DNA of 63,590 bases from CAYNFH01 sp964396385 (GTDB lineage: Bacteria; Armatimonadota; Chthonomonadetes; Chthonomonadales; CAJBBX01): NCBI GenBank assembly GCA_964396385.1, contig CAYNFH010000005.1, positions 1 to 63,590 on the forward strand. Reading direction: 5' to 3'. Position numbers and translations under genes: made by a program. The notes under the pieces were generated by a model, which was not told where the DNA came from, ran no database searches, and was given only the letters and a program-made list of their open reading frames with translations. Position 1 is the first letter of the stretch; the number at the start of each line of letters is the position of its first letter. Shown piece after piece: positions 35,801 through 43,283 of the stretch.

Positions 35801-36000
35801 ATCTGCGCCGGGTCCACCCCGCCGTAGGGCTGCGCGACGTAGATGATGGGCAGCCCCAGGACCGGCAGGATGTCCCTCGGCATCTGCCGAACGGCCAGCC
35901 CGGCGCCGAGCGCCACGGCCACCAGGGCCACGAGGACCGTTATAGGACGACGCAGCGCTGCAGAGACGAGACTCAAGAAAGACTCCTGCGGATTTTCCAT
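32854..36000 (-). CDS. RND efflux pump inner-membrane transporter, system 2
   Basis: 1048 residues, full-length HAE-type RND pump (amino end LRRPITVLVALVAVALGAGLAV). TM4 reads LAVGILVDEATVTIENIHTH, with Asp followed by Glu where AcrB has two Asp. Only distantly like the system 1 pump, so these are not recent duplicates. The ATG at 36000 lies inside a repeat element (AAAATGG-type 7-mers) and has no recognisable ribosome site other than the A/G-rich repeat itself. Probably translated in series with the TolC-like gene upstream. Confidence 0.93.
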   Translation of the reverse strand: MENPQESFLSLVSAALRRPITVLVALVAVALGAGLAVRQMPRDILPVLGLPIIYVAQPYGGVDPAQMEGFITYYYEYHFLYITGIEHVESKSIQGNALIKLQFHPGTDMSQAMAETVSYVNRARSFMPPGTVPPFIMRFDSGSVPVGDLVFSSPTRSVAEIQDLALNRVRPLFATLPGVSAPPPFGGSARTIVIHADPDRLRAYNMSPDEVVQAISQANTISPSGNVRIGDLMPIVPTNATVSNIKDLESVPVRTGSTQTVFVRDIGTVEDSSDIPTGYALVNGRRTVFIPVTKRSDASTLSVVDLVKQNMGKFQGVLPDDVKVSYQFDQSPYVTRAISGLVLEGLLGAVLTGLMVLLFLRDPRSALIVVLNIPLAILAAVLALWLTKQTINIMTLGGLALAVGILVDEATVTIENIHTHLAGGQPLARSALDATAETAVPRLLAMLCVLAVFTPALFMAGALRALFLPLSLAVGFSMIASYLLSSTFVPVATAWLLRRGRHAEARESGMDRLRARYAGWSRRLIAVRAPLLAAYAVAAVLVLLVLGRQLGTEIFPRVDAGQLQVRLRAPAGTRIERTEELADQTLAAIQQEAGAKNVDISIGFVGTQPPAYPVNTIHLWTGGPEEAVLQVQLKQGAPVAIDALKERLRRTLSDRMPDVQFSFEPADIVSRVMSFGSPTPVEVAVSGPSLPANQAFADKVRVEMERIPSLRDIHFGQSLDYPTLAVNVDRERAGVLGLTTADVARSAAVATSSSRFTAPNYWADPKSGIAYQVQVDIPLQKMTSVEQIRNVPVTGHGGATALLRDVADVTPGAMVGEYDRYNMQRLVTINANIAGEDLGRTAGRVSQAVARAGLPPAKVSVAIRGQIPGMVDMMDGLRTGFLLAVVVVFLVLAANFQSIRLALVVVSSVPAVAAGVVLALWITGTTLNVQSFIGAIMAIGVAVANAILLVTFAERSRLGGMPAEDAAVEGARSRLRPILMTSLAMMAGMLPMALGFGEAGAQTAPLGRAVEGGLLAATLATLALLPSVFTLVQARSGIGTASLHPDDS

Positions 36001-36056
36001 TTTCCATTTTCAATTTGCAATTGCCGGAACCGAATTGAGAATCGAATATCTACCTT
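35995..36056. repeat. Iterated inverted-repeat element, copy 8
   Basis: TTTTCCA TTTTCCA TTTTCAA TTTGCAA left arm, core CCGGAA (about 36023-36028), right arm GAATTGAGAATCGAA. AT-rich in a GC-rich setting. Provides the start codon of the system 2 pump and lies after the TolC-like gene. Confidence 0.65.
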
Positions 36057-37375
36057 GCTTTCCCGTACTTGAGGTAGGTCGCGCCCATCGCCCAGTCCAG
36101 CTCGGCGCGGGCCAGCTCCAGGTCGTAGACGGCATCCACCAACTGAGCGCGGGCGCGGGTGGCCGCCGATTCGGCGGTGACCAGCTCCACATAGCTGCTT
36201 AGCTGGAGCCGGTACCGTTCTCCCGCCTGCTCCATCGAGGCACCCGCGGCCTCCGCCTGCTGCCGGGCGACCTTTACCTGCTCGGTACGAGTCTGCACGT
36301 TGAGCCAGGCCCGGGTGGCCTGGAGCTTAACCGCCTCTTCCAGCTCGCGCCGCGAGGCGAGCGCCGCCTCCCGCCGCTCCCGCTCCTCCGCCACCCGGCC
36401 CTCCACCGCGCCGCCGGTGTAGAGCGGGATAGTGGCCGCGATTCCTACTGCATACTCCTTGTTCTGCGGGATGACGCTGCTGGGGGCGATGGCGCCGACG
36501 CTCGCGATGGAGTCCAGCCTGGGCAAAAGGTCGCTTCGGGCCGCCTGCACGGACTCTCCGGCGGCCCGGGCTTGCAGGTCCGCGGCCCGCAGTTCCGGAC
36601 GCTGCCGCACTGCCAACCGCGTCACCTCTTCCACGGACGGGAGCGGCGCGCGGTCGAGGGCCGCCTCCGGCGTGGGCTCCGGCGAGACCAGCATGAAGCG
36701 CGTGAGCGAGGTCTGGCCCATCGCGTTGTTCAGCGCGGCGAACCCGGCACTCACGACGTTCTGCGCGGAGAGGAGCGCCGTCTGCGCGTCGGCCAGATCC
36801 GCCTGCGCGAGCTGCGCGTCCACGTCCGCCTTCAGCCCCGCCTCCGAGAAGGTGCGCGCCTGCCGCAGGCTCTCTTCGCGCTGGCGTACGCTCTCCTGCT
36901 GCACGGCCACCAACTGCCGCGCCCGCAGCACGCCCAGGTACGCCTCCTGCACCGCCAGGAGTACCGCCGCCTTCTGCGTCTCCTCATCCTGCTCCGCCGC
37001 CTGGACGAGTAGCCGGCGTGAGGCAACCAGGTGCTGCGTGCGGCCGGAGTCGAACAGCGGCTGCACCAGATTGAGGCCACCCCCGAAGTGCTTCTTGAGA
37101 GGGTCGCCGGCGAGTCCCTGCAGCCCGAAGGCGGGGGCGCCGAGCGGCCCGTCCGTGGCCGCCCCCTGGACGGCAATGCTGGGCATCATCCCCGCCTTGG
37201 CCTGCTGGACGCGGGCTCGAGCCTCCGCGGTCTGCCGCTGGACTCTCGCCAGGGCTGGATGGTTCTTGATCGCGGCCTGGAGCGCCTGCTCCAGCGTGAG
37301 CTGCCGCGGCTGTTCCTGGGCCACGGCCGTCATCGCGCAGATGGCGCAGATCACCGCCGCGAAACCGGTGCGCAA
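36050..37375 (-). CDS. TolC-family outer-membrane efflux protein, system 2
   Basis: 441 residues. Signal peptide about 1-19 (FAAVICAICAMTAVA|QE), then two OEP repeats (LTLEQALQAAIKNHPALARV; VEEVTRLAVRQRPELRAADLQ) and the closing SYVELVTAESAATRARAQLVDAVYDLELARAELDWAMG. The start is TTG 37375, four bases after GAGGAGG. Downstream of the kinase by about 140 bases and upstream of the RND pump by about 50 bases, all on one strand. Confidence 0.92.
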   Translation of the reverse strand: MRTGFAAVICAICAMTAVAQEQPRQLTLEQALQAAIKNHPALARVQRQTAEARARVQQAKAGMMPSIAVQGAATDGPLGAPAFGLQGLAGDPLKKHFGGGLNLVQPLFDSGRTQHLVASRRLLVQAAEQDEETQKAAVLLAVQEAYLGVLRARQLVAVQQESVRQREESLRQARTFSEAGLKADVDAQLAQADLADAQTALLSAQNVVSAGFAALNNAMGQTSLTRFMLVSPEPTPEAALDRAPLPSVEEVTRLAVRQRPELRAADLQARAAGESVQAARSDLLPRLDSIASVGAIAPSSVIPQNKEYAVGIAATIPLYTGGAVEGRVAEERERREAALASRRELEEAVKLQATRAWLNVQTRTEQVKVARQQAEAAGASMEQAGERYRLQLSSYVELVTAESAATRARAQLVDAVYDLELARAELDWAMGATYLKYGKAR

Positions 37376-37517
37376 CGTTCCTCCTCAGTACCGGCCGAGC
37401 GACTTACAATCGCCCGCTCGGATGCTTGCCTAATTCGTCCAGCGCGGCCCGGAATCCCTGCGCGAGCTGTTCCGCCGGTCCACGTCCCCAGTACTACACG
37501 AAGATGATCACCAGATC

Positions 37518-38822
37518 TCAACTAGCCGGGAACCGTACGGTAGCGGTTACTCCGCCCGCGCACTGCTGCAGCCGAAACTCCCAGCGGTTGGCCGCCGCAA
37601 TGGCGGTACAGATGGCGAGTCCCAGCCCATTCCCTCCGGTTTCCGAGCTGCGCGCTCCATCTGCCCGAAAGAACGGCTCGCACAGCCTCGCGAACACTTC
37701 CGGCGGCAGCGGCGCAGCGTCGTTGACTACCTCGAGCGTCGCCCTGGAAGTGCCTGTTTCGATACCTACGCATAGCACGCCGCTTGGAGACGCGTACTTC
37801 ACCGCGTTCTCGACGAGATTGCGGACCAGAATGTCCGCGTGGGCCGGCGGCGCCTGAATCTCGCAGTCCGGCAGCCCGTTAGCCCTGATCTCAAGGCCGC
37901 GCTGCCGGATGAGAGCCTGCAGGCCTGCCAATGCCCGCTCTACAATGTCCGCCACGTTTACCGTCTCGGCGGGTGGTGGGCCGTCCGCCACCTCCAACTG
38001 ATTGAGTACGAGAAGCTCCTGGATGAGACTCGATAGCCTGTGTGCCTGGTCGTACGCCTCATCGATGGCATCGCGGTACTCCGCCTTGGTCCGGTCCCCC
38101 ATACGCGCCATCTCCAGGTGTCCCTGGAGAGCGTGAACAGGCGTGCGCAGCTCATGGGATGCGGCGGCATAGAAGCGCCCTCGGAGCGCCGCCGTCTCGG
38201 CAAGCCTCGCCAGCAGATCGTTCAGCGTCCCTACCAGCCGCACTACCTCCGCGTCTGGCGACGACGCATGGAGCTGGACAAGCAGGTTTTCGCTGGAAGC
38301 CGCGCCGGCCTGCGCGGCCAGAGAATCGATGGGCTTCAGCGTCCTTCCAACGAGCATCCATGCGCCGACTCCTACTGCGACAAGGACGCACAGGCTGACA
38401 AGGAGCAGGCAAGCCGCGAGGCTGCGGAGGCCCGCGGCCGTCTTTTCCCACGGCATGCCGACGACCACCTCGTAGGGGCCTGAGCCCGCAGTCACCGTTC
38501 GCCAACCGTCTCTCGGCGACCGCGGCCAGGGGGGAATGCGGTCACCGGCCCGGCGCAGGACCTTGCCGCTCCTATCGAGGATGAGAAATCCGATGTTGTC
38601 TGCCCGGAAGTCCGGCAGCTCATCCTCGAAGCCCGCTTGCGGTCCTTCCGTTGCCGCATCATGATCTATGCGGTCGGCCGCAGCGCGCAGCACGGCATCG
38701 GCCGTCCGCTCCGCGGCGCTGCGGGCGTAGAGGAGAATTCCGCTGCACACGAGGGTAAGCAGCATCGCTACGGCCAACACAAAGATCGTGGTCATGCGCG
38801 CGCGGATGGAATTAGGCCGCAT
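37518..38822 (-). CDS. Sensor histidine kinase controlling efflux system 2
   Basis: 434 residues from ATG 38822, which overlaps the response-regulator stop by 11 bases (ATG CGG CCT AA). Two membrane segments (about 10-32 and 130-152) flank an exported sensor of about 100 residues. HAMP follows, then HisKA with His223 in AASHELRTPVHALQGH, and HATPase with NLVENAVKYA and GGNGLGLAI. Autophosphorylates and passes phosphate to the OmpR-type regulator next to it. The position ahead of TolC-RND-adaptor genes resembles CusRS/BaeSR-type control of efflux. Confidence 0.92.
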   Translation of the reverse strand: MRPNSIRARMTTIFVLAVAMLLTLVCSGILLYARSAAERTADAVLRAAADRIDHDAATEGPQAGFEDELPDFRADNIGFLILDRSGKVLRRAGDRIPPWPRSPRDGWRTVTAGSGPYEVVVGMPWEKTAAGLRSLAACLLLVSLCVLVAVGVGAWMLVGRTLKPIDSLAAQAGAASSENLLVQLHASSPDAEVVRLVGTLNDLLARLAETAALRGRFYAAASHELRTPVHALQGHLEMARMGDRTKAEYRDAIDEAYDQAHRLSSLIQELLVLNQLEVADGPPPAETVNVADIVERALAGLQALIRQRGLEIRANGLPDCEIQAPPAHADILVRNLVENAVKYASPSGVLCVGIETGTSRATLEVVNDAAPLPPEVFARLCEPFFRADGARSSETGGNGLGLAICTAIAAANRWEFRLQQCAGGVTATVRFPAS

Positions 38823-39489
38823 CGGGCGCTTCCAGGCGGAATCCAACTCCGCGGACCGTGTGGATCAGTGGCGACTCAAAGCCCTTGTCGACTTTGCTTC
38901 GGAGGTAGCCGATATATACGTCAACAACGTTGTCGTTGCCGTCGAAGTCATACTGCCAAACGTGCTCTAGAATCATGGAGCGTGTTGCGACGCGCCCCGC
39001 GTTGCGCATGAGGTACTCCAGCAGGGAGTACTCGGTAGCCGATAGGTGGATACTCTTCCCGGCCCGAACTGCGCGCCGTGTCGCCGGCTCCAGCGTCAGG
39101 TCCGCTACCCGCAGCACCGCCGGAGCGGAGCTGCCGCGGCGCAGCAGCGCGCGCATACGTGCCAGGAGCTCGGCTATCTGAAACGGCTTGACGATATAGT
39201 CGTCCGCGCCGCTGTCCAGCCCCTCGATCTTGTCCTCCAGTGTGTCCTTCGCGGTAATAATCAGCACCGGCGTGCCAATATGCGCGGCGCGCAGACGCCT
39301 GCAGACCTCGAACCCATCGAGGCTTGGCAGCAGCACGTCTAGCAGGATGAGGTCAAATGACCTCGTGCGGGCCGATTCCAGCGCGGCGACGCCGTCACCC
39401 GCGACCTGCGGCGAGTATCCGGCCTCCGATACAGCCCGCTCCAGCAAGCGAGCGCCGCTTGGATCGTCCTCCACAATCAACACGTTCAT
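38812..39489 (-). CDS. OmpR/PhoB-family response regulator
   Basis: 225 residues: receiver domain 1-115 with acidic pocket E7/D8, phospho-acceptor Asp51 (LILLDVLLPS) and Lys in IVKPF, then a winged helix at about 125-222 (HLSATEYSLLEYLMRNAGRVATRSMILEHVW, VDVYIGYLRSKVD, IHTVRGVGFRLE). Translationally coupled to the kinase. Likely activates the efflux system 2 operon. Upstream, a CTGAGA-TTCT-TCTCAG inverted repeat (about 39579-39594) could be its site. Confidence 0.93.
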   Translation of the reverse strand: MNVLIVEDDPSGARLLERAVSEAGYSPQVAGDGVAALESARTRSFDLILLDVLLPSLDGFEVCRRLRAAHIGTPVLIITAKDTLEDKIEGLDSGADDYIVKPFQIAELLARMRALLRRGSSAPAVLRVADLTLEPATRRAVRAGKSIHLSATEYSLLEYLMRNAGRVATRSMILEHVWQYDFDGNDNVVDVYIGYLRSKVDKGFESPLIHTVRGVGFRLEAPDAA

Positions 39490-39774
39490 ACTTCACGCGA
39501 GGCTATGATTGCCACCAGCGGCGGTACCGACAAAGAAGGAGTATGGAGGCGGTTCTTAAGAGAAGTATGAAAATCGCCTGAGATTCTTCTCAGACTGCCG
39601 CGTGCGGAGAGGCAATGCGTTAGAAGCTCTCTTGTCAACTGCTGCCGTGTCTCCTTTCCCTGCGAAATGGGCGTTCCCCTTTCCGCCTCACTGCCCGGCG
39701 CGATAGGAACTCGCTGGAGCGGAGGGAAATAGGAGGATGAGACAGTCCCGTAATATCGTTAGGAGGAAGTGAAG
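39490..39774. promoter_or_regulatory. Divergent intergenic region between response regulator and methyltransferase remnant
   Basis: Contains the inverted repeat CTGAGA-N4-TCTCAG near 39579-39594 and the near-palindrome TTCTTAAGAGAA just before it, both AT-richer than their surroundings and about 70-105 bases from the regulator start. Candidate operator or promoter; no clear -10/-35 pair was assigned. Confidence 0.35.
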
Positions 39775-40509
39775 TTGTCATCGCAAGACCACCCCGACGT
39801 TACCCCACAGCGGATCATGCAGTTCGCGTTCGGCTTTGGGCCGCCGCTTGTGCTGGACACCGCGATCCAGTTGGGGATATTCGACGCCCTGGCGGAGCAG
39901 CCCCGCACGGTTGAGGAGGTCGCGAAGCAGGTCGGCGCTTCCACGCGAGGTGTAAGCGCCGTACTGGGCGTCCTCGCCGCGTTGGAGTTCGCATCCAAGG
40001 ACGTGGACGGCCGCTACAGCCTCACGCCGGAGAGCGCCGAGTTTCTCGTGCGCAACAAGCCGAGCTACTTCGGGACCTTACTGCACCACCTGGTGGACCG
40101 CGAGCTGCCGCACTGGATGAGGCTCCTTAGTATTGTGCGCACAGGCAAACCGGACCACGCCGTAAACCAGGAGGCGTCCGGTGCGCCCTTCTTCGAGGAA
40201 TTCGTGGAGGCGCTCTTCCCTTTGGGGTACGCGGCCGCGCAGCGCCTTGCGGACGAGCTCCGCGTTGCCGAGACGCGACAGCCAATCTCCGTGCTGGACC
40301 TGGCAGCAGGCTCCGGCGTTTGGAGCATCGCCATCGCGCAGAAGTCGCCCCAGGTGACCGTCACAGCGGTGGACTGGCCGGGAGTGCTGCCAGTAACAAG
40401 GAGGGTAGCGGCGCGGTTCGGGCTGGAGTCGCGCTACCGGTTCGTAGCGGGAGACCTGCTGGATTCGCCGGGTCCATCCCCGCTCATCCTGGCGACGCGA
40501 CCCACATAG
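39775..40509 (+). pseudogene. Truncated SAM-dependent O-methyltransferase
   Basis: 244 residues. Dimerisation/winged-helix part about 1-95 (LDTAIQLGIFDALAEQPRTVEEVAKQVG) and Rossmann motif I (VLDLAAGSGVWSIAIAQ) are typical of the acetylserotonin-type O-methyltransferase family, normally about 330-340 residues. After RFVAGDLLD the frame turns into SPGPSPLILATRPT and stops, so the last third, with the catalytic His region, is missing. A terminator-like hairpin follows at once, which suggests a deletion. TTG 39775 has AGGAGG eight bases upstream; GTG 39769 is too close. Probably inactive. Confidence 0.7.
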
Positions 40510-40518
40510 GAGAATTGA

Positions 40519-40547
40519 GACAGCCCGGGAAGACTTTCCGGGCTGTC
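40519..40547. terminator. Two-way terminator-like hairpin
   Basis: GACAGCCCGG (40519-40528) pairs with CCGGGCTGTC (40538-40547), extended by G-U and two A-U pairs to a three-base loop. Lies between the convergent methyltransferase remnant and the amidohydrolase; no long T-run. Confidence 0.65.
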
Positions 40548-40563
40548 CTAGAAGTGGCGGCGC

Positions 40564-41586
40564 CTAGATCCCCGGAATCACGCGGGGGGCGTTGTCCACG
40601 TAGAGCTTGTGGAGCACGTCGTCCGGAAGGTCCAGCGCCGATATCTGCCAGAATCCGTGCTGCGGGTAGAGCCAGTACTCGATGACCTCGTCGTCCGTCT
40701 CGAGGAACCGGAAGTGGTGCCGGTACATGTCCAGCGTGCAGCCACCGTCGGTGCCGAAGAGGATGCGGTCCTGGTACTTGAGGAAGAACTCCCGGGCGCG
40801 GCGGGGCTGCCGGCCCAGCTCCGCCATGCGGGCGGAGAAGTCCACCACGTAGTTGGGGCATCGGTCCAACAGGCGCGACGCCCGGTCCAGGTCCTCTACC
40901 TCGCTGCCCACATGCGCGCCGATGAACGTGGTGTCTGGGTGCCGCTCCACCACGCGGTCTCGCTCCTCCAGGAGCTGGAAGAGGGGCGGGTAGTCGCCGC
41001 TGTAGAAGTGCCAGTCCGGGTGCTTGATGAGCTGGGCGTACCGCTCGTTGTACTCGTCCAGCGGATCGAAGAAGGCCCAGGGGTCCGCCACATGGATCAT
41101 GACCGGCAGCCCCAGATCTCCCGCGGTCTGCCAGATGGGGTCGAGGCGCACATCATCGACGTGGACCAGACTGCCGTCGGCGTCCCGGACGGATAGGCCG
41201 AGTGACTTGAACACCTTCACCCCCTGTACGCCGGCCCGCCGGGCCTGCTGGATAGCGCGCGCCTCCCGCTCACCGAAGCCGGGCTCCGCGATCCGCTCGA
41301 ATTCCGGCACGTAGAAGACCGCGAACCGCTCCGGACAGCCCCCTTTGAGCAGCTCCAGCCGGCGCGTGAGGCGGTCTCCGCTCCAGCCGGATAGGTCCAC
41401 GAAGACCCGGATGTTGCAGGCGTCCATGATGTCGATGACCTGCTGGAGGTCCATCTGGTCGTTGTAGTGGTTGTGAGCGTCCACGGCCGGGTACTTTGCC
41501 CGCGGCACCTCCGTCTGCTTCACCCGCGCCGCCGGCCTAGGCCGGTATCTGTCCACCGTCACCATCTCGCGTACCTGATCCACCAT
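40564..41586 (-). CDS. Amidohydrolase (ACMSD/amidohydrolase-2 type)
   Basis: 340 residues, TIM-barrel metal hydrolase. Motifs: VDAHNHYND (H-x-H metal site), VKVFKSLGLS, MIHVADPWAFFDP, FIGAHVGSEVEDL and ILFGTDGG with the metal-binding Asp. This group hydrolyses or decarboxylates small carboxylated or lactone compounds; the substrate is not predictable. ATG 41586 has GGGAGGGGG upstream. Single gene, divergent from the RibD-like reductase. Confidence 0.85.
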   Translation of the reverse strand: MVDQVREMVTVDRYRPRPAARVKQTEVPRAKYPAVDAHNHYNDQMDLQQVIDIMDACNIRVFVDLSGWSGDRLTRRLELLKGGCPERFAVFYVPEFERIAEPGFGEREARAIQQARRAGVQGVKVFKSLGLSVRDADGSLVHVDDVRLDPIWQTAGDLGLPVMIHVADPWAFFDPLDEYNERYAQLIKHPDWHFYSGDYPPLFQLLEERDRVVERHPDTTFIGAHVGSEVEDLDRASRLLDRCPNYVVDFSARMAELGRQPRRAREFFLKYQDRILFGTDGGCTLDMYRHHFRFLETDDEVIEYWLYPQHGFWQISALDLPDDVLHKLYVDNAPRVIPGI

Positions 41587-41718
41587 CGCATCCCCCTCCC
41601 GCCGTTCTGACTGGCGAAGGATTCGCGCCCCACCGCCCGCCTCCTGCCGAGTTGTTGCGTCCGCAGCGCAAAGGGGGCAGATGCGGACTTCCCCGGAACA
41701 CCGGGACTGCTCGCGCGG

Positions 41719-41747
41719 TATAACGCATTGGGCCGGCGCGCCGGCCC
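41719..41747 (+). promoter_or_regulatory. -10 box and 5' hairpin upstream of the RibD-like gene
   Basis: TATAAC (41719-41724) is followed by the 18-base perfect palindrome GGGCCGGCGCGCCGGCCC (41730-41747) and then GGGAG before ATG 41760. The hairpin would stand at the 5' end of the message, the same layout as at the phosphoketolase gene. Confidence 0.5.
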
Positions 41748-41759
41748 GGGAGCTATGCC

Positions 41760-42491
41760 ATGCCGCTTGAGCGCCTCTTCGATTCGACCGGCGTCGACAT
41801 CCCGCCGGACGCCCTCTACACGGATCTGGCCCTGCCGGACCCGCCGGAGGACCGTCCGTACACCTTCATCAACATGGTCTCCACGGTGGACGGAAAGATC
41901 CGGCTGGGACCGCCCGGCACCACCGCGCAGGGGCTTGGCAGCCCCACGGACCAGATGCTCATGCGCCGCCTCCGCGAGTCCGCCGATGGCGCCATCATCG
42001 GCGCGGGCACGCTCCGCCCCAGCAACATGGTCTATGATCCGCGTATGTGGCGCGCGGTCGTCACGCGCAGCGGCAGCCTGCCCCTCAAGAACCGGTTCTT
42101 CACCGACGCGCCGGACAAGGCCATCGTCTTCGCGCCGGGCACGCTCCCCGCCAATACCCGCGAGCGGCTGCAGACGGCGGCCAGAGTGGAGCTGGTGGGG
42201 GAGGATTCGGTGGACCTGCCGGAGGCCATGCGCAGGCTGCGCACGAGCTACGGTGTGCAGTACCTGGCGCTGGAGGGAGGCGCGGACCTGAACTTCGACT
42301 TCCTATCGGCGGGCCTGGTGGACGAGCTGTTCATCACCATCGCACCCAAGCTCAAGGGCGGCACGGAGGCGCCCACGCCGGTGACCGGCGAGGGGTTCCC
42401 CGGCTCCAGCTTCCTGCCGCTTGCCATCCGCTCCGTCTACCGCGACGGCAACGAGCTCTATCTGCGGTACGCCGTGCTCCGACCAACCTGA
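41760..42491 (+). CDS. RibD C-terminal / DHFR-like pyrimidine reductase family protein
   Basis: 243 residues. The fold is marked by PYTFINMVSTVDGKI, the NADPH-binding DGAIIGAGTLRPSN, LALEGGADLNFDFLSAGLVDELFITIAPKLKGG and a closing beta strand. RibD reductases act on the riboflavin precursor with NADPH; stand-alone members also include dihydrofolate-reductase-like enzymes. folE follows on the same strand about 100 bases later, which favours a role in pterin or deazaflavin/riboflavin metabolism, but the substrate is unproven. Confidence 0.85.
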   Translation: MPLERLFDSTGVDIPPDALYTDLALPDPPEDRPYTFINMVSTVDGKIRLGPPGTTAQGLGSPTDQMLMRRLRESADGAIIGAGTLRPSNMVYDPRMWRAVVTRSGSLPLKNRFFTDAPDKAIVFAPGTLPANTRERLQTAARVELVGEDSVDLPEAMRRLRTSYGVQYLALEGGADLNFDFLSAGLVDELFITIAPKLKGGTEAPTPVTGEGFPGSSFLPLAIRSVYRDGNELYLRYAVLRPT

Positions 42492-42494
42492 GGA

Positions 42495-42582
42495 GAAGGT
42501 GAGAGGTGAGTGGTGAGAGGCCGGAATCCAAACACCTGAACGCCACAGCCCATCACCAATCACCTATCACCCATCACCTATA
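42495..42582. repeat. Iterated inverted-repeat element, copy 9
   Basis: Left GGTGAGA GGTGAGT GGTGAGA, core CCGGAATCC (about 42521-42529), right CATCACC AATCACC TATCACC CATCACC. Fills the gap between the reductase gene and folE, ending just before the folE ribosome site. Confidence 0.75.
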
Positions 42583-42592
42583 CAGGAGACCC

Positions 42593-43147
42593 ATGGATAA
42601 ACTGTACCGTCAGATACTGGAGCAGCTAGGGGAGGACCCGGACCGGGAGGGGCTCGCCAAGACACCGCACCGCGCCGCGGAGGCCATGCGGTTCCTCACT
42701 CGCGGCTATAACGAGGACCCTCTGGCGATCCTTCGTGCCGCCGTGTTCGAGGAGCCCTACGATGACATGGTCATCATCCGGGACATCGAGTTCTTCAGCC
42801 TCTGCGAACACCATATTCTTCCATTCTTTGGAAAGGTCCATATCGGGTATCTCCCGGCGGGCCGGATTGTGGGAATCAGCAAGCTGGCGCGCGTGGTGGA
42901 CGTCTTCGCCCGTCGGCTTCAGGTGCAGGAGCGCATGACAGTCCAGATAGGCAGCGCCATACTGGAGGCTTTGCGGCCCAAGGGAGTGGGTGTGGTTATT
43001 GAGGCGCGCCATCTCTGCATGATGGCGCGCGGCGTGCAGAAGCAGAGCAGCAAGGTGACCACCAGCGAGATGCTGGGCTCGTTCCGAGAAGACAGGAGCA
43101 CCCGCGAGGAATTCCTGAACCTGCTTCATTTGGAGAGGAACGTCTGA
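42593..43147 (+). CDS. folE: GTP cyclohydrolase I
   Basis: 184 residues, full length. Converts GTP to dihydroneopterin triphosphate, the first step to folate and pterins. Zinc and active-site residues are present: Cys71 and His73/His74 in FFSLCEHHILPFFG, Cys142 in EARHLCMMARGVQK, and the GTP-binding LPAGRIVGISKLARVVD. ATG 42593 has AGGAGA upstream. Its TGA stop lies six bases before a repeat element. Confidence 0.97.
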   Translation: MDKLYRQILEQLGEDPDREGLAKTPHRAAEAMRFLTRGYNEDPLAILRAAVFEEPYDDMVIIRDIEFFSLCEHHILPFFGKVHIGYLPAGRIVGISKLARVVDVFARRLQVQERMTVQIGSAILEALRPKGVGVVIEARHLCMMARGVQKQSSKVTTSEMLGSFREDRSTREEFLNLLHLERNV

Positions 43148-43152
43148 AAGGC

Positions 43153-43283
43153 AAGGATGAAGGATGAGGGATGAAGGATGAATCCGGAACCCGGCCCTCG
43201 ACGGACCGATTCCAGTCGCCGTGACTCCCGTCCTGAAGCGTCGGAACAGCAGTCTGGAATTCATCCCTCATCCTTCATCCCTC
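43153..43283. repeat. Iterated inverted-repeat element, copy 10
   Basis: A 21-base stretch of AGGATGA/GGGATGA 7-mers (43155-43175) has its exact reverse complement at 43260-43280. The core AATCCGGAAC follows the left arm; CGGACCGATTCC and GGAATT lie in the interior. Sits between folE and the convergent Gfo/Idh gene, whose stop follows the right arm. Confidence 0.85.

Noticed and set aside
38812..39489. Calling the response regulator PhoB because of the nearby PHO-box-like site
   Set aside because: It is coupled to a kinase and an efflux operon about 10 kb away from that site; nothing ties it to phosphate.
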